Positions 10,258-21,500 of a stretch of 64,000 nt of DNA are shown here, piece by piece. Numbering within the stretch: the stretch's first letter is position 1; each line of letters starts with the position of its first letter. The translations under genes and the position numbers were made by a program. The notes below the pieces were generated by a model. The model ran no database searches. It was not told the DNA's origin and worked only from the letters and a program-made list of their open reading frames with translations. The DNA is from Sphagnum magellanicum (lineage: Eukaryota; Streptophyta; Sphagnopsida; Sphagnales; Sphagnaceae): contig CM038909.1 of assembly GCA_021904315.1 (NCBI GenBank), positions 10,124,001 to 10,188,000 of the forward strand, read 5' to 3'.

Positions 10258-12800
10258 TCAATTTGTGGTTATATATCCAAATGTTGGATCTTGGATATCT
10301 TTTTTTCTAATGTTGGAATAACCTTCACCTTTTTTTGTTCCTAAATTCCTTTTGGTTTTTTTTTCTTGACCTCTTCCTTTAAGGTCTTGTGGTATCTTTG
10401 GTTGTACCTTCTCCTCTTGAGCTGTTCCACTTCTAAGGTCCTGTAATTCTTTAATCTGTACTTCCTCCTCTTGAATTGTTCCACTAAGCCCTACTTTTAT
10501 CTCTTCATTTTGGCCTGATACCTTTGTACTTGTTGGACTACCACAAATGAAATCTTGAAAATTCTTTTGATAAACTTCCAACTTGTACCTCAAAATTCCT
10601 TCATCATCTTTATGTTGAATTAGATTCTTCTCTAATTCTTTTACAACCTCCCACCATTCCTCAGACTCTGTTTTAGAATCCTTCATTTTGTTTTTGGTCC
10701 TCATAAAGCTATAGTATTGTAGCATCTGTTCATAATCCTCTAGTATTTTCTTGATACTAACTAGATCCAAACCTCATTCTGATCCTATAATTTTTTAATG
10801 AGCACTTTATTTTTCTGTTCAGCCTTTGCCCTGTTTTTCCTCCAAATTTCCACATTATGTTTATACCCCTTCTAGAAATCTTTCTCCTTATCCAATTCCT
10901 CTTGTAACACTTCCATTTCCTTTTCCCTTGTAGCCAATCTATTCTTCAAAGCGTTTACCTCTAGAATCAAATTCCCCATATTCAAATGCACAATTGCCAT
11001 GGTCTAAAATAACTTAGTTGCCTTATATGGTTTCATTACTTCTACAACTACCTCTTCCATAGACTTTGGTGTACTTATTCGTGTCATAGGATCTCCAGAT
11101 CCTTCTACAAATGATCCCAACTCCTATACCATTCTTCTCTCTAGTTCAAATTCAAATGGGAATCCCTCTGTAGATTCTTACCTACTAGGTGGTACTTGTA
11201 GTTTTGTTGGTTTCAACTCTTCAAAAGTAGGTTGTGGTGCCACTCTTCTCATCTGTAGTTCAATAGCCTATAGACCTTCTTATATCTGCTGTTGTTGTTG
11301 TTGCAAATGTTGTTGTAAATGTTGAAAATGTTTCGAACTTATAGTGGTCTCCATCCAATCTTCACATACATCCCCTTCAAAATGCAGATACTCCTCACCT
11401 TTTAGAAACCTTATGTCATGTTCCTTTTTAACTCCTTAGCTTTGTTCCTTTAGTTGTCCCTCTTGTGGCGATGTCATCTATGGTATCTCCTACCTCTACT
11501 CCTTAGGCTATCTCTCCTGTGGAAATGTCATTTATGGTACTGCTGTAGTTTGTCTAATTGCATGTACCACTATTGGCACTATAAATGGTTCCACTCTACC
11601 CCTCATCATTTTTGTGCCCTCAAATTTGTGCTCTCCTGTTCTTTTTTCACTCCTGAACGTAAGGCTCTTCTTTCCTCAACTTTGTTTTTCTTCTTGAAAA
11701 CACTTCTTGGAGAGTATGTTGCAACTTTTTTTTTATTCTCCAATGTTATCTACATCTCCCCCCTAGTTCTTTTAACCTTGGCTAGTGGTTTCTATGGATT
11801 ATCTTTTTAATGCACAAACAAATACTGATTTTTTCCAATACCAATGCAGATTAACAAGTATCTTTCTTATTCCCCCTTATTCTCCTTAACATACTTATAC
11901 CACCTATTGAGTTCACTACACAAAGTATTGAATATAATTTGTGCCCAATTTACCTTTTGCCCCTTCTTTGTTCTCACCAATGTAATAGCATTTTTGTTGC
12001 CAAAATATTGTACCTCCTCCCTTTAATAAATGACAAATATAATGGTAGGATATCTCACAGAGTATGGTAGACCCAAACTCTTTGCATTTGATCTCTAGAA
12101 AAATTTGTAGGTGTAAGTCTACAACTCTATAATGCCTAAACTGCTAGTGACGTACTGACCCATCCTTTTGATTCATCTACACACCCTTCCACACACATTC
12201 CAAAAACATCTACAATCAGTTGTTTATTGATTACATACACTTTATCATTATGCCCAAAATAGATATCTGTGCCTTTGATAAAAAATGTTTTCAGAAATTC
12301 CAACATTACATCAGGCATTAGTGCTTCCCACCCCATAAAAAATAAAGGAACAAGCCTTGCTTTAGAAGCCCAATCTTCTTCTTCAGCAATATCCTTCCAA
12401 TTCTCCATCTGCTTTACATGTTTGTCATAGTTTTATTTCGTTTATGTCCACATGAATCATTTAAGGTCTAGAATTTTAATTCCTTTTTCCAAAAGTGTAA
12501 CTCTGCCCAAGATTGCGCATCTTCTCTTCACTATTGCTTCTACTTCATGCTACTCCATCTCCATCACCCTTCATTGTGCTTCTGCCATTATGTGCACCTT
12601 TGTGGCTTGCTATATTTTCAACTGCACTTTTGTAGATAGTTGTTTTTCCTTCGCAACAACATTCTTCTCCCTTGCATCCTTCTACATTATTTGTGCCTCC
12701 ACGAAATGTTGCTCCTTAGCTGCATCGTCCTCTGATTCTTTAATGCACACTAAATCTATTGATGTAGCTTGTGAGCCATACCGAAACAAACATGTGCGGT
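10258..12800 (-). pseudogene. Decayed retroelement-like protein gene (coiled-coil ends, RWYKYVKE core)
   Basis: Reading the minus strand from 12800 downward gives coding-like blocks broken by many stops. First comes a Glu/Lys/Ala-rich coiled-coil-like segment (12800-12420). An open 90-codon block (12408-12136) follows, with ARLVPLFFMGWEALMPDVML and DIYFGHNDKVYVINKQLIVD. Next is a block at about 12030-11870 with VQYFGNKNAITLVRTKKGQ and LNRWYKYVKENKGE. Last is an open 170-codon charged coiled-coil tail (10770-10258). Many stops fit CAA or CAG to TAA or TAG change. I recall this layout from repeated, transposon-associated plant proteins but cannot place it in a named family. It may be a gag-like protein or a captured host gene. 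It is not functional. Confidence 0.55.
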
Positions 12801-13432
12801 AGTCTTAATTTTTTAAAGTTGCATTAGGGTTATTTGAGTGGGGTAAGGTTATTAGGGGCTTTTATCAACTTCATAGGGAATGATGAATGTGCTGGGTCGT
12901 GGTAGGGTTGTTTTCTTTTATGAAGTGCGTTATTGGTGAATAAGGTGTTGGGTTAGTTTTTTTTCTTCAACAAAGAGCGTGTAACCATAGTTTTAGAAAC
13001 TATGTTGCATAATTAAGGGTGAGAAATCTCTAGAGGGTTGGGGGTAGAAGTATACACCAGAATTTGGGGTGTTCAACACAACATTGGTCTTGTTCTAGTA
13101 TTTAGTGAGTAGCAAGGATGTTAGAAATTCTTGAAGCGGTTGAAGGGATGTTAATGAAAGGTTTAATAGAGTTAGAACAATCTTCAAATCATTGAACATA
13201 AGGTTAATTTGTGACAACTCAACGATTAAATAGATAGTATAATAATGTGCCAATGGCAACATGAGTTTCATAATAACTGAAACATTTATTTAGTTTGTGA
13301 ATGAGCTTAGCAAGGAGCTGCAAGTACATGTGAAATCCTGGGCTATGCCATAGTGATAGTTCATAACTGTAGGAAATCCAGGATGCGTCGGACGGTGTGA
13401 ACTAGGTAGTCCGCCTTGCTATTAGGAGGTAG
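12801..13432. other. Intergenic, nothing recognised
   Basis: I see no gene, RNA or clear repeat in this AT-rich stretch. Confidence 0.4.
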
Positions 13433-13783
13433 TTAATGAATTGGACCATGCAACCAACGATAGTGTCCAACGGCGGGAACTGAAGACCATGTGAAATTAG
13501 AATTATCTTCAATTTCGTAACAACCTTCACAAACGGTCTCAGGTTCGTCACCAGAAGCAGGGTCGACTTGCAACAAGATCACCAGGGTGCGAAAGTTTGG
13601 ATAAATACGATAGTACCAGGCTCGAGGGGGTTTGACTTCAAGACGAACACGCACCTTTCAAGGTTCGAATTCTTCATCACGAGGATGCTGTGTTAGGGTA
13701 AGATCTAAAGATGGCTTCAGAGGCGGTTCTTCATTCGTTTGTGCAGCTTGCGGCCCATAAGATGTGACCATGTGCGATGCCAT
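13433..13783 (-). pseudogene. Possible gene fragment with EAR-like LDLTL motif
   Basis: The minus strand from the ATG at 13783 reads 41 codons (MASHMVTSYGPQAAQ..., then PSLDLTLTQHPRDEEFEP) to a TGA at 13658-13660, then stays open in the same frame for 74 more codons to 13433. The stretch is clearly GC-richer than its surroundings and uses mixed codons, which suggests gene-derived DNA. LDLTL matches the LxLxL pattern of EAR repression motifs found in plant transcription repressors. The second part (RVRLEVKPPRAWYYRIYPNF...) matches no family I know. It could be a small gene with an error, a truncated regulator or a fragment captured by a transposon. Confidence 0.35.
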
Positions 13784-14330
13784 AATTCCAAGGAGAGGAT
13801 AAAGGTCAGATCTTTAATCAAAATTAAATTGATAATGAAGGTGTGAAGGACTTGTTACATTGAGGTGCGCAGTCGTAATTTATAGATCGAAGAAAAGGAA
13901 AGAAGGGCGTGAATAACGACTTAGAACCATGGTAAAGTAAAACTGTAAGGTCAAAGGAAAAAATTGAAGGTTTAAGTAAAGTTTGTTGGGGGGAAAATGG
14001 GAAGAGGTGAAAAGGTGTTTTTCCTTCACCTTCCATTGGCCACCAAGCTTGGAACATTCCATTAGCCACCAAGCTTTGGATTTACCTTCACCTCCCTTCT
14101 CCTTTTCTTTAAAAGGCGGACTCAAATCATTAGGAGTTCTCTCTTTGCCTTGAACATATTTTTCATTCAATCTTGAATACTTGTTCCCAAAAACTTCTTG
14201 AAGAAAAAAATAATGATTAGTTTTGGTAGAGGGGAGAAGGAAGGAAAGTAGAATGAAAATCTTGTAATAGTTTTGAAGGAATGGGGGTGGGTAGTGATAG
14301 TGTTGAAAGGTTGGAACTTTAGAGAAATCT
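13784..14330. other. Intergenic, nothing recognised
   Basis: Pyrimidine- or purine-rich stretches are present, including two near repeats of a CACCAAGCTT phrase at about 14040 and 14069. No gene is seen. Confidence 0.4.
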
Positions 14331-15085
14331 CACAAATCCTTTCAGGTTTCATAGCATAACTTCTTGCTAATTCAACTACAGAGTTTGAGATTTGGTAGCA
14401 AGTTGGGCCTTGTAGTTAGCTTTCTAATGAGCTAAGGCAAGTTAGATTTGAATAATGTAGGTGTTAGAAATGATGTTTTAAGTGATTGATGGTCTGTAGT
14501 CAAGTTGAATCGGCTGCCTTCACAAAACCCTCTCGGGTTTGGTAGGATAACTTCTTACTAGTTTAGCTATAGATCTTAAGATTTGGTAAGTTGGTGCGCC
14601 TTGTAGTTAGCTTTCTAATGAGCTAAAACAAGCCGAATTTGAATAATGTATGTGTTAGAAATGATGGTTTAAAGTGACTGAGGGTCTGTAGCCAAATTGA
14701 ATTATCACCTTCGTAAAACCCTTTTGGGTTTTATAGCATAACTTCTTATTGGTTTAACTACAGATCTTAAAATTTGGTAGGTTGGTGCACCTTGTAATTA
14801 ACTTTCTAATGAGCTAAGGCAAGTCAGATTTGAATAATGTATGTGTTAGAAATGATGGTTTAAAGTGACTGAGGGTTTGCAGCCAAATTGAATTATCACC
14901 TTCGTAAAACCCTCTCGAGTTTCGTAGCATAACTTCTTGTTGGTTTAGCTGCAGAGCTTAGGATTTGGTAACAAGATGCACCTTGTAGTTAGTCTTTCTA
15001 ATGAACTATGGTAAGCCAGATTTGAATAACCCATGTGTTAGAAATAATATTTCAAGTGACTAGTGGTCTGTAGCTATGTTGGACA
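14331..15085 (+). repeat. Tandem array, four units of 191 bp
   Basis: The landmark TAACTTCTT recurs at 14357, 14548, 14739 and 14930, an exact 191-bp spacing. Each unit carries AAAACCCT(C/T)T.GGGTTT near its start, then ATTTGGTA, CCTTGTAGTTAGCTTTCTAA, TTGAATAATGTA.GTGTTAGAAAT and a GGTCTGTAG end. Units 2 and 3 are the most alike, and the outer units have diverged more. The array is not open in any frame. Confidence 0.93.
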
Positions 15086-16639
15086 TGGTGTTGAGTCCTT
15101 GAACATTGGTTTAAATGAATAACAATTTGACATAAAGTCCTAGAATGTGTAATGTGTGAGCTTGAAAAATACATCTATCAGTTCTAATTGTAAATGATGC
15201 ATAAGAGGTGGTCTACTTAATTTTAACTACAAACGCAATCTAACATCTAGAAATACACTTGCATTTTTTCCTTCACTAGTAGCATTTGTGCTTTCAAGCA
15301 TAGTCACCTTGTAGAACCGAAAGTAGAGGGACGGAAAGTCGCCTCACATAGCTCTTGGTCTTGTCTGCTCTCTTGCACACCGATGTCCTCTGCTTTTACA
15401 CAAAAACTCAACTATAGATGTTCCAATTGTATCTATATCTTGAATTATTATCTGCATAAACTATATCGTTTCATTATACGCCTTCCTTTCTACACATTTT
15501 GAAAATGATGATGAATGCAGTGATGACCTTATAGCCAATGGCTAAAATTCAACACTCCTCTTTTTGTTTTTCTTAATTCCTCTTCTACTTTTTTTCTTTT
15601 TAACAATCCCGCTTCCTCCTCCCGCCTTTGTCTATGTTCACTCTTTTGCACTTCCTTTTCCCTTGCTATTCGCTATAGTTTTTCAATTACACTCTCTGCA
15701 CTCATACTGCTATGAAGTCCAAAACTTCGAAAACGTGCATAATTTCCAATAACAAATGCAAATTACTTTCAACGGTTACCTCGTTTTTTTTCATCCTTGA
15801 ACATCCTACCTGTCACATTCATTTTTTCATTTGCCTGTTGTCTTTTAATTAACGCATGATCCTCGAAATTAATATGGCCCATCACTACAAGTTTATGTGT
15901 CCCTTGTACAACCACATGGAAGCACATAGCATCATCATTATGAATGAACGTCACAAATTTCATCTTCCAATTACTCCACATCCATAATCTCCCTACATTA
16001 TCTATACTGACTCCATTTTGTTTGCCTTATATACCTTCTGTTGATTATGCCCATTTATTTGCTGATTATGAGAATACATTTAGTCATTATACCGCTTTAT
16101 CTCCTAACTATGCCCATAATTCTAATGATTGTGTGAATACTTTTAATGACCAAATGAATATTATTGTTGATTCAGCAATACCTTTAACATATCATCTTTA
16201 ATCAGTACATGACTTTTTAAGTAATCAACTAATGGTTTTTTCCCTTATGTTTTTCTTGTAGGCAAACAAATAAAAGAGAATAAATTGCCATTTGTTAGTC
16301 CTTGTTAAGTTGTGATGATGAAGTTGTTACCACCCATTTCCAACTTTGGTGTAACATCATCTATGTTCACAATCACATTAGTTGTGTCTATTATAGTTTC
16401 CTAATTCATGGTTGTAGAATTTATAGGCAAATGTACATAATATTTAAGATGAATTTCAAACACACTAGTAGCTAGGTTATCATGTGTTTGTCATGGACAC
16501 CACCATCACCCGTTGCTTACATCATCGCTTGGATCAACATAGTTGCCTGCATCATCATTTGCACCAACATAATCGCTTGCATCATCATTTGCATCATTGT
16601 TAACTTTCATTTAACTCTTAATTCAACACTAATTATAAA
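15086..16639. other. Intergenic, nothing recognised
   Basis: Open frames here are short and low in complexity. A short repeat of a GCATCATCATTTGCA phrase (16520-16600) is present. No gene is recognised. Confidence 0.4.
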
Positions 16640-16960
16640 GCTTCTCAAGAAGCTTCTTTAATCGGTGCACACATGGAAGCTTCTATAGAAGCTTCCGTGA
16701 ATTAAGTCTTCAATGGGGTATAATCTAAGTTAATTATTAATTAAGTTTTAGTTGACTTTTAGTTCACAATTAGTTAGGAAGCTTCCTTGGTCGGTGTACA
16801 CATGGAAACCTCTATGAAGGCTTCCTTGAGCTAAGTTCCCAATGGGGTATAATCTGAATTAACACTTAGTTACATTTTAGTTGATTTTTAGTTCACCATT
16901 AATCAGGTGCACACATGGAAGCCTATATGGAAGCTTCCTTGAACTAAATCCCTAATGGGG
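16640..16960 (+). repeat. Tandem units in a probable LTR U3 region
   Basis: Three related units of about 113-129 bp each contain CGGTG(C/T)ACACATGGAA, AGCTTCCTTGA.CTAA, AATGGGGTATAA and TTTTAGTTCAC. The units start near 16664, 16793 and 16906. Inverted AGCTTC/GAAGCTT pairs inside each could form small hairpins. They end directly at a TATA box, so they look like duplicated enhancer units. Confidence 0.75.
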
Positions 16961-17075
16961 TATAAATAAGGGTAAGACCTCCCATTACCTTTAATATGTT
17001 CAACATTAGTTTTGGGTACACATTCCTGTCATTAACTTTGTTTTCATATATTATCATAATAAAGTTCTATTTGAA
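16961..17075 (+). promoter_or_regulatory. Probable LTR promoter and poly(A) region
   Basis: TATAAATA at 16961-16968 is followed about 95 bp later by AATAAA (17058-17063). A TATA box and a poly(A) signal this close together, behind tandem upstream units, are typical of a plant LTR (U3-R). No partner LTR or internal retroelement genes were found nearby, so it may be a solo LTR. Confidence 0.45.
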
Positions 17076-17329
17076 TCATTTTCTAATATATATCATATTT
17101 TTGTTTTGCATTTTTATGTTTGTAGTCTTGAATTAGACTTGGGCTTGCATTTCTTATGATTTGTTTTCCTTGTTGTGTCTTTGGTTTAATTCCTGTTCTT
17201 GTAGTTTTATTTGCTCGTGACAATGTTAGAGGAATTGTTGCTAATATGTTGATCAACTTTAATACAACATATTGTATTTCCCATTAAATATTGTTTTCCT
17301 CCTCTTCATCCTCTTCATTGTCTTCATTA

Positions 17330-18468
17330 GATGTAGAACCTCCATTTATCCCTAGCATGTATCCCTGCTACTCTACACTTTGACAAAATGTTTTTTGTGG
17401 TGAAAGACTAGTCTAGGACTTTTTCTACCCGACTAGCCAAATTTATTTTGTCTAATTCAATGTAATTATTATTGACCATTGTAACATCTCCTTCTTTTCT
17501 AAAAGTTATTTTGAACACTTTGAAGCAAGCAACATCTAAAAGCTATAATGCATGGTTAGTACGACTAAGTAGAGTTATCATATTTAACTCAAAGGTTTGT
17601 GCCTACTCAATTGCTTCTAATGTGACCTGGGATCCATGTCTATTTAAGATGAACAAATGCCTATTAATTAAGGGAATCCCACCTAGTATTGACTTTTTGA
17701 AGAAAGATAAAAATTCCTTGAACATGAAACTAATCATCCATGCCTTAGATTGCATGGCCATACATGATCTTTGTTTACATAGTTTTATGTAATCATCTTG
17801 CATCTTTTCTCCCCTAAAGATGTAGAAGCTTGGGAGAAATATTCTTGTAACATTGATAGTGCAGCTGATAGTTAACCACTTTTTGGATTTTGTTATGATG
17901 TTGTAGATTTGTTATGAACCTTGTTTGGCCATAACCTTAGCACTTGACTACCTACATGCTTGTATCCCTATCTCGTCTAAATTTTAGATATGATGTGCAT
18001 CATAGTTATGCTTGTTGTACAAACTTTGTAAGTTGTTATAAAAGGTTTCACATGATTGCGAGTTAACCTTTATGTTCTATTGATTTCCAAACCTTCAACT
18101 TGCCAAATGTTAAATTTTCGGTGTCAGCATTTGAACCAAAACCACTAGGAACTTCTTAGTACTCCATGCTTGAATGGTGTAACTCTAGTTTGAATTACTT
18201 CTGCAACTTTCATCTTTAATTGTTACAAGGTACGAGACAACCCCACTTTTTGCATAGCCAGAATCTAAGCTACAACAACATCATCTTCATTTTCTGTGAG
18301 CACACTTGATGACCCACATTTCCTATACCTTGTTTTGCAATTTAGGTGATATGATAGAGAGGTACAAGATCTATTCCAATGTCTATTGGTTTGCTTCAAT
18401 GATGTTCTCCCACTTTTAATTACATCCATGGTTTTTTCCAATGCTTCATCAATCCATTTACCTTTCAT
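17330..18468 (-). pseudogene. Decayed pogo-like transposase (HTH plus DDE_1 superfamily)
   Basis: On the minus strand the reading starts with MKGKWIDEALEKTMDVIKSG (18468 downward), the N-terminal helix-turn-helix DNA-binding region typical of pogo/Tigger-like transposases. VEGLEINRT follows about 18080. Then come the DDE_1 catalytic-domain blocks at about 17750-17590 (FKEFLSFFKKSILGGIPLIN, RHLFILNRHGSQVTLEAIE) and 17590-17470 (NHAL.LLDVACFKVFK, the usual HALQPLDV segment). The usual catalytic context LDGHGSH reads LNRHGSQ, so the second acidic residue is lost. Many in-frame TAG, TAA and TGA codons sit where CAG, CAA or CGA would be expected. The gene is dead but close to full length. No terminal inverted repeats were located. 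Confidence 0.85.
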
Positions 18469-20589
18469 GGTGACTGTGATGCACCTATTAACTTTACACT
18501 GTTTTTTTTTTGGGTCTAGTTTAAAAGGAGGAACATTTTATTTGTCTTGTGCATGATGTTAGTATAAGCCATTTTGCCTCCTGCATGGCACAATCAACAT
18601 CATTGTGTTTTAATTAAAACCTCCTAGCCTTAATTTCTAACAATTTGGAGGTGTGCGCTTTGCCCCCACAAGAGGTATGAATTTAAACTTTTTAAATTTG
18701 TCCCAAGAAGCAAAGAACTTTGAAAGGTTAGTATAAGTTTCAATTGCGTATGCCTCTAGTTCTAGTGAAGAAGTAATAAAAGCATAAAAACTTTTGAAAT
18801 CATCCCAATCCAGATTTTGGTATGTTGTTTTTGTGCAAGCAATGGGTGTGTAGAGTAGATTGTGCTTCTTTTGTGCTTGAAGAAAATGGCCTCTTCAACA
18901 ATTCCCTGCATTATAGTATTTAGGAACTATGGAACTTTGTACCCATCAATAATATTGAAACTTTTTAAACTTCTGGTTGTAAAGTTGATTTATTATAAAC
19001 ATTCATGCTTGTACACTTGGTTCTTGTTCTTTTGTTTGCTTTAGTTGTGTCTCTTCTTTGATTATTGTAAGGTTAAATTTGTGTTTTGGAACCTTTTGTG
19101 TTTCTTCCTTGACTGCTGTGACCTCTAATATGTGATGATCTAACTTGATTACTTCAAGATCTAATGTGTGATCCTCTATTATGATGTCTTTTGAATCTTG
19201 ACTTAGCCCGTATGCTTTGTAGATTTCCATGAATGACATGAGAGTCATACTACTTGGCAAATTTGACATGGTGAAAGAATGGAAATGAATTGACAAGAAA
19301 TTATTTGTATACATGTTTAAAACTTTGTGAACTTGTTATTGTTTTGGTGGGAATGCAACCAAGGTAAAATTGGGGGGTATTTAGAAGTGTTGCCTTTTTT
19401 TAATGTGTTGTTTCAAAATCCACTAGAACATTATAAGGGTTTGAATAATTATGGTCAATTGTGCGTTGTTTGATGTTTCGTATAAACCCCATCAATAAAC
19501 ATTGTTTTTGCATTCCAAACTTGGGATTTTCTAAGACCATTTTAATTCATCTCCTAAACCAAACGTTTTAAACAACCCATTTTATGTTTCTCCTCATTTT
19601 ACCTTCACCCTAAGGCCTATCATCGAACTTTTCCTAGCCCAAATATGGGATTTTGGAAACCAACCCATGGCACCCAAAACCAAACCCTTTTGTGTTTGTT
19701 GATATTCAACTTTTCACAAATTTCAGGTCATTTCACCACCCATCACCAAACTTTTCCACATTCCTAATGGACCAAAAAGTGTGCAAACATGACTAATTTT
19801 ATGCTTATGACCGAACATAAAAATCATATCCTGATCATATACAAAAAAATTCCTAAAGACAATTATTCACATCCGAATGTTTCATCATAGCCAAAATCCA
19901 AAACGCTCATACAATTGTGATTGTTCTATAACAAGCAACCCCTAGCACTATATGAGTGTTCGATTATAGGCCTGTGTTTGGTGATGGGCCTCTCTACACT
20001 ACTACTTTATCATTTTAATAATAAATTTTTTTCAGCAATGGTGACACCCTGGTGAACATCATCTTCCCACTTAGAAAATGCACACATTCTTTCCAATTTA
20101 CCCTCATACACCAGGCTGACCTTTGACTATGTGAGAAAGCAACATCTCCTCAATGCTCATTGTCGGGAGTAAGGTGACTCCCCAAACTTTTTTGCGTTTT
20201 CCAGGTTGTGTAGTAGCCTAACAGTTTGTTGGAATGTTTCCCTCTCCAGGAACTACTTCCAAGCTACTACTAACAAGACGGCAAGAGATAAGTTATATTT
20301 CTTTGTTCTAAGAATATCTGGGGGGTTCAGATTCAGTATCATGTCAAAGAGCGCGAAATCCTCTATCAAGAGGAATTATGCAAAGTTTGGTAATGAAAAA
20401 CCTGTGACTAAGTATTGATCGTAGTAGGGGTGAAGCAACTCTATGTCCCCTCCATTAGCCTAGGCTGAAAATGGTGACAAACAAATATATGAAAATAGAA
20501 AGTCTACCCAGGCAATGCAGCTACACCCAAAAAGCTCCAAGTGGGGGGTGGGGAGTGGGGAGGGGGGGGAGAGATGCAAGGAGGGAAGG
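18469..20589. other. Intergenic, nothing recognised
   Basis: A 103-codon frame at 19003-19314 (-), rich in Glu, Lys and Thr, shows no known domain. Terminal repeats of the pogo-like element might lie here but were not found. Confidence 0.4.
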
Positions 20590-21500
20590 GCAAATTCTTT
20601 TGGTTTTATTTTTGTTCCCAATGTGTTCCCATAAGTTTCCAAGGGATTTTCACCAAGCTCTTAAAAGATTCCCTAAGTTCCCAATGTGTTCTTTAAAATG
20701 TTCCAATAATTTTACCCCAGATAGTTTGCCCAAAGTTGTCCTCTTTCCACCTACGTGGGTTATATGGGTAGGGCACAGGGGAAGCACTCCATTTTCCAAT
20801 AGAAAGTTCTATTTGGGAGCTTTCACAATTTCTGTTTATCTGTGATTAGTCAGTCAAAAAAAAGTCCATCAAGTTGAACTTGGAAGGCACCTGCCACCTA
20901 ATTCCCATATTCCATAACGGATTTGGCGTTCATGAAATCATTTTCTAATTTTTTGAAAAAACATTTGGGAATGCTGAAAAATCAGTATAAATAAAAGTTT
21001 ATCAGATATCGGAGCAGGCGCTCAAACACACACAATCTAAACGAACCAGGACTGCTATGTAGTTGTTACAATTTGATGTCTCATAATTTTGTCTATTCTG
21101 AAATTTTTGTAAATTTAAAAATCCAATGCCAAAGCTTAAGATTAATATATTAATTATTCAACAAACAGATGTCAAATTTGTTCAAAGACTACACTATTAC
21201 AAAGATGAATAAGTACACTAAAAATAAAAGTTCTTTTTTCCAAATGGCCCATGTGGATTCTGTGACCCACTCGCCAATACAACATCCATTGCAAATGTGT
21301 AGCCAAAATTGCGTTATCAAGTTTCCACTTTCCACCTTGGTGGTTCCTATCTCTCCCAAAAAAAAAACAACATTGAGCTTTGGAATGCACCCACAATTTA
21401 TTACTGTAAATTGTAAATAGGTGTAATCACTAAGGGTATATAATTTATACACTTATCTTGCCAAAAACATTCACACAAACCCATGTAAGAATTAAGAAAT
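20590..21500 (+). repeat. Dispersed repeat, copy C (diverged)
   Basis: Phrases in the same order as in copy A recur here: TTCCCAATGTGTTC-type runs, GGGGAAGCACTC, AAAGTTCTATTT, AAGTTGAACTTGGAAGGCACCT (A: AATTCAACTTGGGAGGCACCT), then TTACTGTAAATTGTAAAT and CCAAAAACATTCACACAAACCCATG (A: CCAAAAACATTACACCCATG). Identity is lower than between A and B. A short G-rich tract at 20540-20567 occupies the place of the poly-G run beside copy A. Confidence 0.5.

Noticed and set aside
13655..13675. tRNA-like GGTTCGAAT T-loop motif
   Set aside because: AAGGTTCGAATTC lies inside the EAR-like open frame and has no acceptor stem or anticodon arm around it; no tRNA was found anywhere in the window.
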